This document shows positions 37,553 to 48,519 of a stretch of DNA of 64,000 bases, piece after piece. Within the stretch, counting starts at the first letter, position 1. The number at the start of each line of letters is the position of its first letter. Source of the stretch: Pseudomonas reinekei. Its GTDB lineage: Bacteria; Pseudomonadota; Gammaproteobacteria; Pseudomonadales; Pseudomonadaceae. The notes under the pieces were generated by a model that saw nothing but the letters and a program-made list of their open reading frames with translations, did no database searches and was not told the origin of the DNA. Position numbers and translations under genes: made by a program. The stretch lies in NCBI RefSeq assembly GCF_001945365.1, contig NZ_MSTQ01000008.1:62001-126000 (forward strand), given 5' to 3'.

Positions 37553-40115
37553 TTCTCAAGTACAGCCAGAAACGCTCTCCGAGTATCTGGCGCATCTACC
37601 GATGACAGACCAGCAGCGCGCCGAACTCGCGGGCTGCAAGTCCTTCAGCGAGCTGCATGAACGCCTGTCGTCCTCCACGTTCGACGCCCCGACCGAAGCC
37701 GCCCAGGCTTCGGTGGGCAAGCGCCTGACCCTGAGCACCGCCGAAGAGCTGCAGGATGCCGAAATGCTGGCGCTCGACGCCAGTGGTCGCGTTTGCCTCA
37801 AGGCTACTCCGCCGATTCGCCGGACCAAGGTCGTGCCGGAGCCGTGGCGTACCAACATTCTGGTACGTGGCTGGCGCCGGATGACCGGTCGCACCAACCC
37901 GCCGAAGCCGCCGAAAGACGAGCGTGTCCTGCCGGCTGCGCGCTGGCGCACCGTGGGATCGATCCGTCGCTACATTCTGTTGGTATTGATGCTCGGCCAG
38001 ACCATCGTCGCCGGCTGGTACATGAAAGGCATCATGCCGTACCAGGGCTGGTCCTTCGTCGACCTCGAAGAGGTCTTGCACCAACCGCTGCTGAAAACCG
38101 CCACGCAAGTGCTGCCGTATGCGTTGCAGACCAGCATCCTGATCTTGTTCGGGATTCTGTTCTGCTGGGTTTCGGCGGGTTTCTGGACCGCGTTGATGGG
38201 CTTCCTCGAGTTGCTCACAGGTCACGATAAATACCGCATCTCCGGCAAAAGTGCCGGCAACGAGCCGATTCCGAAGGACGCGCGTACCGCGCTGGTGATG
38301 CCGATCTGCAACGAAGACGTGCCACGGGTATTCGCCGGTCTGCGCGCTACGTTCGAATCGGTCGCGGCCACGGGTGACCTCGACCGCTTCGACTTCTTCG
38401 TCCTCAGCGACAGTAACGACGCCGACATCTGCGTTGCCGAGCAGCAGGCCTGGCTGGACGTCTGCCGCGAGGCCGGTGGTTTCGGCAAGATCTTCTATCG
38501 CCGCCGTCGCCGTCGCGTAAAACGTAAAAGCGGCAACCTCGACGACTTCTGCCGTCGTTGGGGCAGTGACTACAAGTACATGGTCGTTCTCGACGCCGAC
38601 TCGGTCATGAGCGGTGAGTGCCTGACCAGTCTGGTGCGCTTGATGGAAGCCACGCCGGACGCCGGGATCATCCAGACCGCGCCGCGTGCGTCGGGCATGG
38701 ACACCCTGTATGCGCGCATGCAGCAGTTTGCGACCCGTGTGTACGGTCCGCTGTTCACCGCCGGTCTGCACTTCTGGCAGTTGGGCGAATCGCACTACTG
38801 GGGCCACAACGCGATCATTCGTATGAAGCCGTTCATCGAGCACTGCGCCCTGGCGCCGTTGCCCGGTAAAGGCGCGTTCGCCGGTGCGATCCTGTCCCAC
38901 GACTTCGTTGAAGCCGCGCTGATGCGCCGTGCCGGTTGGGGCGTGTGGATTGCCTACGACCTGCCGGGCAGCTACGAAGAACTGCCGCCGAACCTGCTGG
39001 ACGAACTCAAGCGTGACCGTCGCTGGTGCCACGGTAACCTGATGAACTTCCGCCTGTTCCTGGTAAAAGGCATGCACCCGGTGCACCGTGCGGTGTTCCT
39101 GACCGGCGTGATGTCTTACCTGTCGGCGCCGCTGTGGTTCTTCTTCCTGGTGTTGTCGACGGCGCTGCTGGCGGTCAATACGTTGATGGAGCCGCAGTAC
39201 TTCCTTGAGCCGCGTCAGCTTTATCCGCTGTGGCCACAATGGCACCCGGACAAGGCCATCGCGCTGTTCTCGACCACCATCGTGCTGCTGTTCCTGCCGA
39301 AGCTGTTGAGCATCATCCTGATCTGGGCCAAGGGCGCGAAAGAGTTCGGCGGCAAGTTCAAGGTGACCCTGTCGATGCTGCTGGAGATGCTGTTCTCCAT
39401 GCTGCTGGCGCCGGTGCGGATGATTTTCCACACCCGTTTCGTACTGGCCGCGTTCCTCGGCTGGGCCGCGAGCTGGAACTCGCCACAGCGTGACGACGAC
39501 TCCACGCCATGGAGCGAAGCGGTAAAACGCCACGGTCCGCAAACCTTGCTCGGCTTCCTCTGGGCTTTGCTGGTGATCTGGCTGAACCCGAGCTTCCTCT
39601 GGTGGCTGGTGCCCATCGTGGGTTCGCTGATGCTGTCGATCCCGGTCTCGGTGATCTCCAGCCGGGTCGGCCTGGGCCTCAAGTCCCGTGACGAGAGCCT
39701 GTTCCTGATCCCCGAGGAATACAACCCGCCGCAGGCCTTGCTGGCCACCGACCAGTACACCCACGAAAACCGCTGGCATGCACTGAACGACGGCTTCATC
39801 CGTGCGGTGGTCGACCCTCAGCAGAACGCCCTGGCGTGCTCGCTGGCGACCTCCCGTCACCGTCAGGCGGAACCGATCGAGTGGCTGCGCGTCGAGCGGG
39901 TACGGCATGCGATGAAAGTCGGGCCTGAAGGGCTGACCAACAATGAACGTGTGCAACTGTTGAGCGACCCGGTGGCATTGGCTCGCCTGCATGAGCAGGT
40001 CTGGCGCGAAGGTCACCAGGAGTGGCTGGGCGCGTGGCGCAAGTCGGTCACGGCCGACCCCCATGCACCGCTGCTGCCGCTCAAGCCCGTGAGCGTTCAG
40101 CCACAGTTGGCCTGA
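37545..40115 (+). CDS. opgH: Glucans biosynthesis glucosyltransferase H (OpgH/MdoH)
   Basis: 856 aa. Inner-membrane GT2 family glucosyltransferase that polymerises UDP-glucose into the linear backbone of periplasmic glucans and exports it. Two N-terminal helices (about 140-225) precede the cytoplasmic catalytic domain with [14 protein letters not shown] and the (R)RRWCHGN motif at about residues 270-500. A cluster of C-terminal helices follows. The start codon overlaps the opgG stop (ATGAGTAA). A strong terminator follows immediately. Confidence 0.96.
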   Translation: MSNSQVQPETLSEYLAHLPMTDQQRAELAGCKSFSELHERLSSSTFDAPTEAAQASVGKRLTLSTAEELQDAEMLALDASGRVCLKATPPIRRTKVVPEPWRTNILVRGWRRMTGRTNPPKPPKDERVLPAARWRTVGSIRRYILLVLMLGQTIVAGWYMKGIMPYQGWSFVDLEEVLHQPLLKTATQVLPYALQTSILILFGILFCWVSAGFWTALMGFLELLTGHDKYRISGKSAGNEPIPKDARTALVMPICNEDVPRVFAGLRATFESVAATGDLDRFDFFVLSDSNDADICVAEQQAWLDVCREAGGFGKIFYRRRRRRVKRKSGNLDDFCRRWGSDYKYMVVLDADSVMSGECLTSLVRLMEATPDAGIIQTAPRASGMDTLYARMQQFATRVYGPLFTAGLHFWQLGESHYWGHNAIIRMKPFIEHCALAPLPGKGAFAGAILSHDFVEAALMRRAGWGVWIAYDLPGSYEELPPNLLDELKRDRRWCHGNLMNFRLFLVKGMHPVHRAVFLTGVMSYLSAPLWFFFLVLSTALLAVNTLMEPQYFLEPRQLYPLWPQWHPDKAIALFSTTIVLLFLPKLLSIILIWAKGAKEFGGKFKVTLSMLLEMLFSMLLAPVRMIFHTRFVLAAFLGWAASWNSPQRDDDSTPWSEAVKRHGPQTLLGFLWALLVIWLNPSFLWWLVPIVGSLMLSIPVSVISSRVGLGLKSRDESLFLIPEEYNPPQALLATDQYTHENRWHALNDGFIRAVVDPQQNALACSLATSRHRQAEPIEWLRVERVRHAMKVGPEGLTNNERVQLLSDPVALARLHEQVWREGHQEWLGAWRKSVTADPHAPLLPLKPVSVQPQLA

Positions 40116-40116
40116 T

Positions 40117-40144
40117 GAAAAAACCCGCGAAAGCGGGTTTTTTT
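40117..40144 (+). terminator. Intrinsic terminator of opgGH
   Basis: AAAAAACCCGC-GAAA-GCGGGTTTTTTT: perfect stem, tetraloop and T-run directly after the opgH stop. Confidence 0.95.
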
Positions 40145-40199
40145 ATGATTGTTCACAAGAGGTGGGAACGATCCGCGTTAGGGAGAGCGCCAACTTCGC

Positions 40200-40691
40200 C
40201 GGAATTTCAGCGAACCCTACGTCGGTGAATGCGACAGTACCAACTTCATCAAAAACCTCCCGCACCAGATCTACGAAGACGGCACCTGCGATCGCATTCT
40301 TAGCAAGTGGTTCAAGAGCACCGAGTAGCCCAAGGACATGGAATAAGCTTGGCATTGCGCAGAATGCCAACGAGTTCCTGTCTCGCCTGTCCGGCGGCCA
40401 GCGCTTGGCGATTGCCCGGGCGCTGGCGATGGATCTGAGGGTTATGCTGTTTGGTGTGCCGACTTCGGCGCTGGATCCGGAGATTCGGTGAAGTGCTGGA
40501 TGTCATGAAAAACCTGGCGGTGGAAGGCATGTCCATGGTCTGCGTAACTTAAGAACTGGACTTCGCCTGGGTGTGGCGGACCGGGTGATGTTTTCGATCG
40601 CGGCAAATTGCTGGAAGTCGCCCCGCCGACGGAGTTCTTCGATACACCGAAGGATCCGCGGGCGCAGGCGTTTTTGAGGCAGGTTTTGTGA
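40200..40691 (+). pseudogene. Remnants of a polar amino-acid ABC transporter (binding protein end fused to broken ATPase)
   Basis: 40203-40328 encodes only the C-terminus of an amino-acid binding protein (NFIKNLPHQIYEDGTCDRIL...KWFKSTE, stop). Right after it, without any permease gene, comes the second half of a GlnQ/HisP-type ATPase: RLSGGQRLAIARALAM, LFGVPTSALDPE, then EVLDVMKNLAVEGMSMVCVT, then ADRVMF, and RGKLLEVAPPTEFFDTPKDPRAQAFLRQVL with a stop at 40689. These pieces are in different frames, with missing bases at the signature (QQ lost) and after ALDPE, a stop after VCVT and a shift before ADR. Several independent lesions make this a true pseudogene. Confidence 0.88.
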
Positions 40692-40809
40692 AATAAGCGC
40701 CGCGACTGCGAACACGTTTATGTATCTATGAGCGGCGAGGGGTTACGGGTACCGTGAGGTGCGCTTCTTCAGTACGACAAATGATCTCTGCCCTTTTTAA
40801 TGAGGAATA

Positions 40810-43109
40810 TCAGGATCTGGGCGGTACGATCAGCTCAACAAAGTCAGATCGCACTCCACCCTCATACACACACCGAAGCTTCACTGTTAGCGTAAGTTGG
40901 GGCAATGAATCGACTATAGTAAGAAATTCTTGTAGCCCTTCTATGGGTATAGTCACCGGGAGTCCGACCACGTACCTGACAAAATCATAAGCAACGAGTT
41001 TCCCAGACTTGGCGAAAGGACGGGACCACGCAAAAGTAATACGCTGATCGTAAATGTTACTGACACGAAAGTTTCTAGGGGGATTACCTTCAAGGGGTTC
41101 GATGATGATCGACTCAGTAATGGAGGGGACGCCGTACCTGTTGATTGCCCAAACTTCGATGAGAAAGGTTTGGTTCAGTGGCAGGCCGACAAATTCATAG
41201 CTGCTCGCGGATGCAGATACCAGCCCTGGTGGCGCCTCGTCTATTGAAACAGCATAGCTTACTACATCCGCGCTTGACGAGCGAGCCCAGCCGATAATGG
41301 TGCCAGCTGGTGTGCGTGCCTGTACTTTTAAGTTCTGCACAGGATGTGGGGGGGTGGGGTTGAAGGTAAAATTATAGGTGCTGGTCTCGCCGCGTTCACC
41401 TGCAAAAAAAGCGATGTACGCTTCTATCGTAGTTGGACGGTTTACGCTGCCAACCAAGAACCGTTTCGGCACCTTGCCCTCTTCATGAATGCCTGCATAA
41501 AGAAATCCATCGACTTTGTATTCATACGAAATAGTACGATTTGGGGCTTCAATTAAATCCCATGAAATATATCCGGTGTAAGTATCTGAATTTTCTTCGA
41601 TTTCTCTGATATCCAGTTTTGGGTTCAGTAATTTTGTGGGGGGCGGTTGGATAACTAATTCTGTGTGTTCAGAAAACATTCCATTGACGTCTTTGGCTCT
41701 GACCTTTGAATAGTGCTGTTGACTTGTGGCGAGGTTGCTGAAAATTATTTTTAATTCGGAAGTGAATTGCGGTGCTTGATTATCAATGCTGACTTCGTAG
41801 CCCGCTATTCCAGCGGCGTCAAATGAAGCTTTCCACTCTAATTCAAGAGCAGTGAGCCCGAGCTTTGAGATACGGAAATTTTGTGGGGCTGTTGGAGGTA
41901 TTACGTCCTGAATCAGTATAAAGGGTACTGAGAAATCCGATTTTTAATCAATGGTATTAACAGACCTGACTTTAAAAGAGCAATTACTTAATGGGAAATT
42001 CTTTTCTCGGTGAGGAATGTTATAGGTGGAGAAAAGAAAGTCGTTACCGTTAAATATTTCGTATTTTCGAATGCCAATGTTGTCGTCGCCACGTTCCCAA
42101 TTGAATTCAAGCGTATTTTGAAAGTTCGCCTCATTAATTTTTTTGACAATCAGGTTCTTTGGGGTCGTAGGTGGCAGCGTATTGGCAGCCCGTTGCTTAT
42201 TGAGTGCGATGCATTTATCTGTCACGCTAATAATCGTTTCGTTTTTCTCGACGAAATCGACCAATATAATGTTTCCGTTTTGTTTTCCGGGGCTAAATGT
42301 TTCTACTCTTATAGGGTGGTGGGGCGGTAATAGCTTAGGTCCTCTGTTATCTCGTGCCGCGGCGCTTAATACCCAATAAGCTTCAAGTGGCGGCGACAAC
42401 ATTGACTCAACAACAAGTTTTTCGATGGCTTCTTCGCTGTCATCTAAATTCCAATAATAATGGATAAGACTCCATAATTGCTCTCTTTGCACCCATTCGG
42501 GTTTCCAGGTTTGCGGGGTGCCGTGATCGAAGGCAAGAATAATACTACGTGACGGGTAAAGTTTACGGATGTCGTTGATGGTAAGGTCATGGGCCGTTTT
42601 GGGAATGAGAAGATTTTTAATCGGATTGAAATAGGGAAGGCAGCGTTCAAGGCTGTCTGGCCATTTATTTTTGTCGTAATGACGAAAGTTGAGTATGACT
42701 ATTTCGCGCGGATTGGCGGTTACGAAATTTTTTACGTCCCTGATGAGGTGTTCCAATCGCCTTCCTGCCTTGGCAAGGCCATGATTGAATTGGAATACCT
42801 CATAAAACCTAGTAATGGGGCTGTGGTTTCCGGTGGTTTTTTATAACTGTCGTCAAGCAGGCGCAAATCGAGAAAACGAGCACCGGCGGCAAGTTGTTGC
42901 GGGAATGAGTTAATCTGGCACGCGCCCCAGTCTTCCCATGGCCCCCAAGTCCCACTCTTGTCAACCCCGGAATTGTGGGCGCCAGGTATAGCGAGTTGAT
43001 ACAGCTTGAGGTGTGAAATTTCAGTTTCAAGGTCAGTCATCCAACGGCTGTAATTTGCTGTTGGTTCTGTTTCTGAGGTGGTCGAAGCTTCGATGGGATC
43101 ATTGCTCAT
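40810..43109 (-). pseudogene. PI-PLC X-domain / fibronectin type III protein, frameshifted and with in-frame stop
   Basis: Read with one correction this is a single 766-codon gene. It has a PI-specific phospholipase C X domain (LAIPGAHNSG, FLDLRL, FNHG, TANPREIVILNFRH) followed by about four fibronectin III-like repeats (PPTTPKNL, PPTAPQNF, HPVQNLKV, NPPRNFRV). Catalytic His, Arg and His positions are kept. A missing base in the A6 run (42837-42842) shifts the frame after DDSYKK, and TAA at 41944-41946 falls between the first and second FnIII units. It has no signal peptide. The region is AT-rich against its neighbours, suggesting horizontal origin. Both lesions could also be sequencing errors or recoding. 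Confidence 0.75.
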
Positions 43110-43330
43110 GATTGGGTGCTCCGGAAGGACGGAACTTAATCATGAGCTGCTTTATATTGGGCCGTAACTATCAGAACTGTTAGTTGCAGTGGTTGGATTT
43201 CTGTTTAATGTTAAAGGGTTTTCCTCGAGTCTCACGAGTGTAATGGAGGCACTAAAAGGTGGCCGGCGCTACGGGTGCCGACCACTCACGTTCCAAGCAG
43301 CATCAGATGTTTTCCAGACTGCAAGCCTGT

Positions 43331-45247
43331 TCAAACCCTGAACCGCCCCACCAGCATCTGCAAATGCGTCCCCAACCGCGCCAGCTCAACGCTGGACGCC
43401 GCCGTTTCTTCGCTCGCCGCGGACGTCTGATCCGACACATCCCGCACGTTCAGCACGCTGCGGTTGATCTCTTCCGCCACGGCGCTCTGTTGCTCGGCAG
43501 CGGCGGCGATCTGCTGGTTCATCGCCTGGATCGCTGACACCGTGCGGGTGATGCTTTCCAGCGAGCCACCGGCGCGGCGGGTCAGTTCGACGCTGCTGTC
43601 GGTCAGGGCGCGGCTGTTGTCCATGATAGTCGACACTTGCTGTGTGCCGTTTTGCAGGCCGACAATCAATTCCTCGATCTCTTCGGTGGACTTCTGGGTG
43701 CGCTGCGCCAGGCTGCGGACTTCGTCGGCGACCACGGCAAAACCGCGTCCGGCTTCACCGGCACGGGCGGCTTCGATGGCGGCGTTGAGCGCCAGCAGGT
43801 TGGTTTGCTGCGCCACGGACTTGATCACGTCGAGCACGCTGCCAATCTTGTCACTTTCGCGCTTGAGCTCGCCCATGGCTTCGGTGGAGTTGCCGACTTC
43901 CTTGGCCAGGCGCTCGATCTGGGCGATAGCTTCGCCGACCACCTTGTCGCCCTCACGGGCCTGTTGGTCAGCGGCAACGGCGGCCTCGGAGGCTTCCTCG
44001 GCGTTGCGCGCGACTTCCTGCACCGTGGCGGTCATTTCGTTCATGGCGGTGGCCACCTGGTCAGTCTCGACCTTCTGGCTGTTGACCCCGGCGCTCGTCT
44101 GCTCGGTGACCGCCGACAATTCTTCAGCGGCGCTGGCGATCTGGGTGACACCATCGCTGATACCGCCGATCAGTTCGCGCAGACCCTGGGTCATGCTCTG
44201 AATGGCGCGTTGCAACTGGCCCAGTTCGTCCTGGCGTTTGGAGTCCAGGTTGTGGGTCAGGTCACCGGCAGCGATGCGCTCGGCGACTTTGAGGGTCTGG
44301 TTCAGCGGAATCACGATCTGCCGGGTGATGGCCCAAGCGGCAAACAGACCGAATATCAGTGCCAGGACGGTGGCCAGCATCAGCATGTACTTGGCGTGTG
44401 CCACATCGGTGTCGCGCACAAGCGTTTGCGAGACCGTGAGTTTGTTGCTCGCCTGCAACAGAATCTCGCCTTGGGCCGCCATGCGCTTCAAGGCTTCGGC
44501 GCTGGCCACCTGGGAATCACGGTACTGACTGACCGCCGCGCGGTAAGCCTTGAGCGAGTCGGTGGCTTGTTGCAGGTTGGCGATGTGTTCTTCCGGCAGT
44601 TTGGCCGGCAGGCTTTCGAGGTTCTTCAAGGCATTGTCGATCGCGTCGAGGGCGGGTTGCTCGGCCTCGCTCTTGCCGCTGTAGGTGTAGCCGCGTACCT
44701 GGAAGCGTGCTTGCTGGATCAGTTTGCTCAGCTCGATCACGCTGTTGAAGGCTGTCACGCTGTCGCCTTGCAGCATGGATTTCTCCACTTCAGCGACCTT
44801 GGCTACGGCGTTGTCAGCCGTGGCGCCGAGTTTACTGCGGGCATCTTCACGAAGGACGCCGGCCTGGATCATGGCCGCGAAGGCTTGCTTGTACTGGCTG
44901 AGGGCGGCCAGTTGCTGGTCGATCATGGCAATGTCGGCAGGCTGTTCGATCATCTGGCGAGCAGCTTGCAGGCTACTGTCGATCTTGCCCAACAGGTCAT
45001 TGACGGCACCGGGGCCTTGTTCACCGCGATGGGTTTCGTAGTCCAGGCGAGCGATGCGCAGGTCTTTGGTCAGCCCGTTGATCTCGGATATGAAGCCGAG
45101 TTTATCGCCACGACTGGTCACATCGCTCAGACCGGTCCAGCCGGTAAAGGTGATCAGTAAGGTCAGCAGCAGCACGAGACCGAAGCCGACGCCCAGCTTG
45201 CGGTTTACGCCTACGTTTCCCAGCTTATCGGCCAGCCATTGGTACAT
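43331..45247 (-). CDS. Methyl-accepting chemotaxis protein with helical bimodular (HBM) sensor
   Basis: 638 aa from the ATG at 45247, preceded by GAGGGAGA. TM1 is at about residues 20-40. The periplasmic part is all-helical and about 240 residues long ([17 protein letters not shown], then [14 protein letters not shown]), as in HBM receptors such as P. putida McpS, which sense TCA-cycle acids. TM2, HAMP and a complete signalling domain ([22 protein letters not shown]) follow. Ligand is inferred from the domain class only. No CheB/CheR pentapeptide is seen at the C-terminus. Confidence 0.9.
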   Translation of the reverse strand: MYQWLADKLGNVGVNRKLGVGFGLVLLLTLLITFTGWTGLSDVTSRGDKLGFISEINGLTKDLRIARLDYETHRGEQGPGAVNDLLGKIDSSLQAARQMIEQPADIAMIDQQLAALSQYKQAFAAMIQAGVLREDARSKLGATADNAVAKVAEVEKSMLQGDSVTAFNSVIELSKLIQQARFQVRGYTYSGKSEAEQPALDAIDNALKNLESLPAKLPEEHIANLQQATDSLKAYRAAVSQYRDSQVASAEALKRMAAQGEILLQASNKLTVSQTLVRDTDVAHAKYMLMLATVLALIFGLFAAWAITRQIVIPLNQTLKVAERIAAGDLTHNLDSKRQDELGQLQRAIQSMTQGLRELIGGISDGVTQIASAAEELSAVTEQTSAGVNSQKVETDQVATAMNEMTATVQEVARNAEEASEAAVAADQQAREGDKVVGEAIAQIERLAKEVGNSTEAMGELKRESDKIGSVLDVIKSVAQQTNLLALNAAIEAARAGEAGRGFAVVADEVRSLAQRTQKSTEEIEELIVGLQNGTQQVSTIMDNSRALTDSSVELTRRAGGSLESITRTVSAIQAMNQQIAAAAEQQSAVAEEINRSVLNVRDVSDQTSAASEETAASSVELARLGTHLQMLVGRFRV

Positions 45248-45359
45248 GCTGAATCTCCCTCGGACCATGCATTGGTTTTATGGGAGGTATATCGGCAAGT
45301 GAGTGGATATCTGTAGAGGCGACCCGATATGCGGGGAGGCAGGTTTACCTGTGGCGGGG

Positions 45360-46067
45360 TTAGAAGAGGCGTGCCAGCAGTGCTGTAACGGCGGTTTCGA
45401 CGCGCAGGATACGGTCCCCCAGTTGCACCGGTTGCAGGCCGGATTTGCCGAGCAGGTCGATTTCGTAAGGAATCCAGCCACCCTCGGGGCCGATGGCCAG
45501 GGTCACCGGTTCGCTCAGTGCGCGGGGGCAGGGCGGGTAGTTGCCCGGATGGCCCACCAGACCGAGGGTGCCTTCGGTAATCGCCGGCAGACGGTCTTCG
45601 ACGAAGGGTTTGAAGCGTTTCTCGATGACAACTTCCGGCAGCACACTGTCCCGCGCCTGTTCGAGACCGAGGATCAGCTGCTCGCGAATCGCTTCCGGTT
45701 CCAGGAACGGCGTCTGCCAGAAGCTCTTCTCGACGCGATAGCTGTTCACCAACACAATCCGTGGCACACCCATGGCCGCCACGGTCTGGAACACCCTACG
45801 GAGCATTTTGGGACGTGGCAGGGCCAGCACCAGGGTCAGTGGCAGCTTGGCCGGTGGTGGCTGGTCGAGAGTGACGCGCAATTCGGCTTCAGTGGCATCC
45901 AGGCGCAGCACTTCGGCCGAACCCATCAGTCCGCCGATGCGGCCGACGCGCATGCTGTCGCCGACCTCACAGCGGTGAACTTCCTGCATGTGGGTCAACC
46001 GCCGGTCACGCAGGATCACCCGGTCGGCCGCAATGAAATCGGCCTCTTCGAGAAGCAGCAGATTCAC
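45360..46067 (-). CDS. rsmE: 16S rRNA m3U1498 methyltransferase RsmE
   Basis: 235 aa. SPOUT-class enzyme that N3-methylates U1498 of 16S rRNA. The N-terminal PUA-like part ([18 protein letters not shown]-type segment) is followed by the trefoil-knot SAM site with AIGPEGGW and [17 protein letters not shown]. The GTG start overlaps the tatC stop by four bases. Confidence 0.96.
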   Translation of the reverse strand: MNLLLLEEADFIAADRVILRDRRLTHMQEVHRCEVGDSMRVGRIGGLMGSAEVLRLDATEAELRVTLDQPPPAKLPLTLVLALPRPKMLRRVFQTVAAMGVPRIVLVNSYRVEKSFWQTPFLEPEAIREQLILGLEQARDSVLPEVVIEKRFKPFVEDRLPAITEGTLGLVGHPGNYPPCPRALSEPVTLAIGPEGGWIPYEIDLLGKSGLQPVQLGDRILRVETAVTALLARLF

Positions 46068-46858
46068 GCTTGGGTCGCTGGCGGCTGGTCGTTGTGATCG
46101 TCAGCCGGTTGATCGTCCGCGTGTTCGCCACGTTTGCTGATCATGCTGGCAAACAGGATGCCGACTTCAAACAGCATCCACATCGGTACGGCCAGCAGGG
46201 TCTGCGAGAAGATATCCGGAGGGGTCAGGATCATGCCGACCACGAAGCAGCCGATGATCACGTACGGACGGATTTTTTTCAGGTATTTGACGTCGACCAC
46301 GCCGATCCACACCAGCAACACAACGGCCACCGGAATCTCGAACGCCACGCCGAAGGCGAAGAACAGCGTCATGACGAAATCGAGGTAGCTGGTGATGTCG
46401 GTCATCATTTCCACGCCGGCCGGGGTGGCGGCGGCGAAGAACTTGAAGATCAGCGGGAACACCAGGAAGTAGGCGAATGCCATGCCGGCATAGAACAGAA
46501 AAATGCTGGAGATCAGCAAAGGCACGGCGATGCGTTTTTCGTGCTTGTACAGGCCGGGTGCGATGAAGCCCCAGATCTGATGCAGGATCACCGGGATCGC
46601 CAGGAACAGCGACACCATCATCGTCAGTTTCAGCGGCGTCAGGAATGGCGACGACACGTCTGTGGCGATCATTGTCGCGCCGGCCGGCAGGTAAGCCCGC
46701 AGCGGCGTCGAGACAAAGGTGTAGATCTGCTGGGTAAAAGCGAACAACCCGGCAAAAATGATGAAGATCGCCGCTACACAGCGCAGCAGGCGGGTACGCA
46801 ACTCGGTGAGGTGCGAAACCAGCGGCATGTGCTGGTCGTTTTCTGGGAGATCGCTCAT
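46064..46858 (-). CDS. tatC: Sec-independent protein translocase TatC
   Basis: 264 aa, six membrane helices. Core receptor that binds twin-arginine signal peptides. The conserved [16 protein letters not shown] at the N-terminus carries the essential glutamate, and FAYFLVFP and the P-loop residues between helices are present. It overlaps tatB by four bases (ATGA) and rsmE by four. Confidence 0.97.
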   Translation of the reverse strand: MSDLPENDQHMPLVSHLTELRTRLLRCVAAIFIIFAGLFAFTQQIYTFVSTPLRAYLPAGATMIATDVSSPFLTPLKLTMMVSLFLAIPVILHQIWGFIAPGLYKHEKRIAVPLLISSIFLFYAGMAFAYFLVFPLIFKFFAAATPAGVEMMTDITSYLDFVMTLFFAFGVAFEIPVAVVLLVWIGVVDVKYLKKIRPYVIIGCFVVGMILTPPDIFSQTLLAVPMWMLFEVGILFASMISKRGEHADDQPADDHNDQPPATQA

Positions 46859-47310
46859 GGGGCTCGCGGCGGCAATGTTGGGTCATGAGGGGCCGGCGCA
46901 ACGGGCGCAGCCGCAGGTGTAACGGGTTCAACCGCAGGGGTTGCAGCAACAACGGGCGCAGGCTCGACAGCCGCAACTGCAGGGGCCGGTGTTGGCGCGG
47001 CGGCAGGGGCGGGTGCGTGAATCGTCTGCTCACCCACGTGCTCGACCGGTGTTGGCTCCTGCTGGGTCGGCGAGAAGATCTTCCGCGCCTCCTGCTCAAG
47101 CGACAGGATGTGTTCGTTGTGCAGTTGCCGGCGAATTTCGTCGGCACCGATCTCACGTTCAACTTCCTGTTTGATCGCATTGAAGCTGCGCTTCAGTCGC
47201 CCGACCCACAGGCCGGCGGTGCGCGCTGCGCCCGGCAGGCGCTCAGGACCCAGCACCAGCAGGGCGACGAGGCCGACGAGCAGCAATTCAGAGAAGCTGA
47301 TACCAAACAT
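46855..47310 (-). CDS. tatB: Sec-independent protein translocase TatB
   Basis: 151 aa. Single N-terminal helix ([25 protein letters not shown]) with the conserved glutamate and hinge, an amphipathic helix, then a long Pro/Ala/Val-rich tail (about residues 70-151) of low complexity. It forms the receptor complex with TatC. Confidence 0.95.
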   Translation of the reverse strand: MFGISFSELLLVGLVALLVLGPERLPGAARTAGLWVGRLKRSFNAIKQEVEREIGADEIRRQLHNEHILSLEQEARKIFSPTQQEPTPVEHVGEQTIHAPAPAAAPTPAPAVAAVEPAPVVAATPAVEPVTPAAAPVAPAPHDPTLPPRAP

Positions 47311-47320
47311 TAGTCAGTGC

Positions 47321-47599
47321 TCACACGTCTTTGCGGATCGGCTCTTCGACTTTCTGCGCCTGCACGTCAATGGTGTGCGGCTGATTCACGGACTGTGTGG
47401 TCTGTGGCTGAGCAGACGGAACCGGTTGGGCCGGGGTGACGGTCGGATCGGCCGGCTTTTCGTCATCGTTCATGGCTTTGCGAAAGCCCTTGATCGACTC
47501 GCCGACGTCAGTGCCGAGGTTTTTCAGCTTCTTGGTGCCGAACACCAGTACGACAACAACCAGAATGACGACCCAGTGTTTCCAGTCAAAAATGCCCAT
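47321..47599 (-). CDS. tatA: Sec-independent protein translocase TatA
   Basis: 92 aa. One membrane helix ([20 protein letters not shown]) followed by the amphipathic helix with the [10 protein letters not shown] and [13 protein letters not shown] signatures. It assembles the translocation pore or patch. Lies ten bases before tatB and 25 bp after hisE. Confidence 0.95.
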   Translation of the reverse strand: MGIFDWKHWVVILVVVVLVFGTKKLKNLGTDVGESIKGFRKAMNDDEKPADPTVTPAQPVPSAQPQTTQSVNQPHTIDVQAQKVEEPIRKDV

Positions 47600-47624
47600 G
47601 TTGCTGCTCCTCTCTAGTCGTTAT

Positions 47625-47957
47625 TCAGGCGGACGGGCGCGAGGCTTTCTCGGCGTGTCCGGACAGACCGAAACGACGGTCCAGTTCATCGAGTACAGCC
47701 TGAGGATGCTGCCCCAGTTGGGCGAGCATGACCATGCTGTGGAACCACAGATCGGCGGTTTCGTAGATCACATCGCTGCAATCACCGCTGATGGCGGCGT
47801 CCTTGGCGGCGATGATGGTTTCGACCGACTCTTCGCCGACTTTTTCCAGAATCTTGTTCAAGCCCTTGTGATACAGGCTGGCGACATACGAACTGTCCGC
47901 GGCGGCGCCTTTGCGCTCTTCCAGTACCTCGGCCAGTCGGGTGAGAGTGTCACTCAT
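47625..47957 (-). CDS. hisE: Phosphoribosyl-ATP pyrophosphatase HisE
   Basis: 110 aa. Second step of histidine synthesis. MazG-like four-helix protein with the motifs [14 protein letters not shown] and [10 protein letters not shown]. It overlaps the hisI stop by eight bases (ATGAGTGA). Placement of hisI-hisE with tat genes is typical for pseudomonads. Confidence 0.96.
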   Translation of the reverse strand: MSDTLTRLAEVLEERKGAAADSSYVASLYHKGLNKILEKVGEESVETIIAAKDAAISGDCSDVIYETADLWFHSMVMLAQLGQHPQAVLDELDRRFGLSGHAEKASRPSA

Positions 47958-48351
47958 GTTTGTGTCCTGCGGAATAGATGGCGTGCGGATCTTTCAGAAC
48001 CGGGTCGACGGTGGTCCAGTCGCCGTTCTCATAGACGCGGTAGAAGCAACTCTGGCGGCCGGTATGGCACGCGATGTCGCCGATCTGCTCGACCATCAGG
48101 ATGATCACGTCGGCGTCGCAATCCAGACGCATCTCATGCAGGGTTTGCACATGGCCGGACTCTTCGCCCTTGCGCCACAGCTTGCCACGAGAGCGGGACC
48201 AATAGATCGCGCGATTCTCGGCAGCGGTCAGTTCCAGTGCTTCGCGGTTCATCCAGGCCATCATCAGGACGCGCCCGGTCTTGTGATCCTGGGCAATCGC
48301 CGGCACCAGGCCGTCAGTGTCCCATTTGATCTCGTCCAGCCAGTTTTTCAT
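47950..48351 (-). CDS. hisI: Phosphoribosyl-AMP cyclohydrolase HisI
   Basis: 133 aa. Third step of histidine synthesis, a zinc enzyme. Motifs [41 protein letters not shown] and [11 protein letters not shown] supply the metal-binding aspartates and cysteines. It is a stand-alone protein, not fused to HisE as in enterobacteria. Confidence 0.97.
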   Translation of the reverse strand: MKNWLDEIKWDTDGLVPAIAQDHKTGRVLMMAWMNREALELTAAENRAIYWSRSRGKLWRKGEESGHVQTLHEMRLDCDADVIILMVEQIGDIACHTGRQSCFYRVYENGDWTTVDPVLKDPHAIYSAGHKHE

Positions 48352-48369
48352 CTTCGGTTCCTGAAAAGC

Positions 48370-48512
48370 AGCTACAAGCTTCGAGCTTCAAGCCGCAAGT
48401 AAAAGCCAGTGCGCTTCGGTCTTTCATATTGTGCAACGCCTGGCTACCGGCGTGAATTAAACATGAGTGCTAACAACATCGCTTGAAGCGTGCAGCTTAT
48501 AACTTGCCGCTG
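48370..48512. repeat. AAGCTTGAAGC-type repeat pair between hisI and ubiB
   Basis: Copies of a motif rich in AGCTACAAGCTTC / GCTTGAAGC at 48370-48400 and in inverted form at 48481-48512. A related stretch occurs at 59424-59480. The rest of this 168-bp gap has no reading frame of note. Confidence 0.55.
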
Positions 48513-48519
48513 ATTGATG

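Noticed and set aside
40162..40491. Possible intact 109-codon gene containing SGGQRLAIARALAM
   Set aside because: The first half is out of frame relative to the binding-protein remnant and only the second half has homology; it is an accidental fusion across pseudogene debris.
40810..41679. FnIII frame as a separate 289-residue gene
   Set aside because: The same frame continues upstream with clear FnIII sequence to the TAA at 41944, and the ATG has no ribosome site; it is the distal part of the broken PI-PLC gene.
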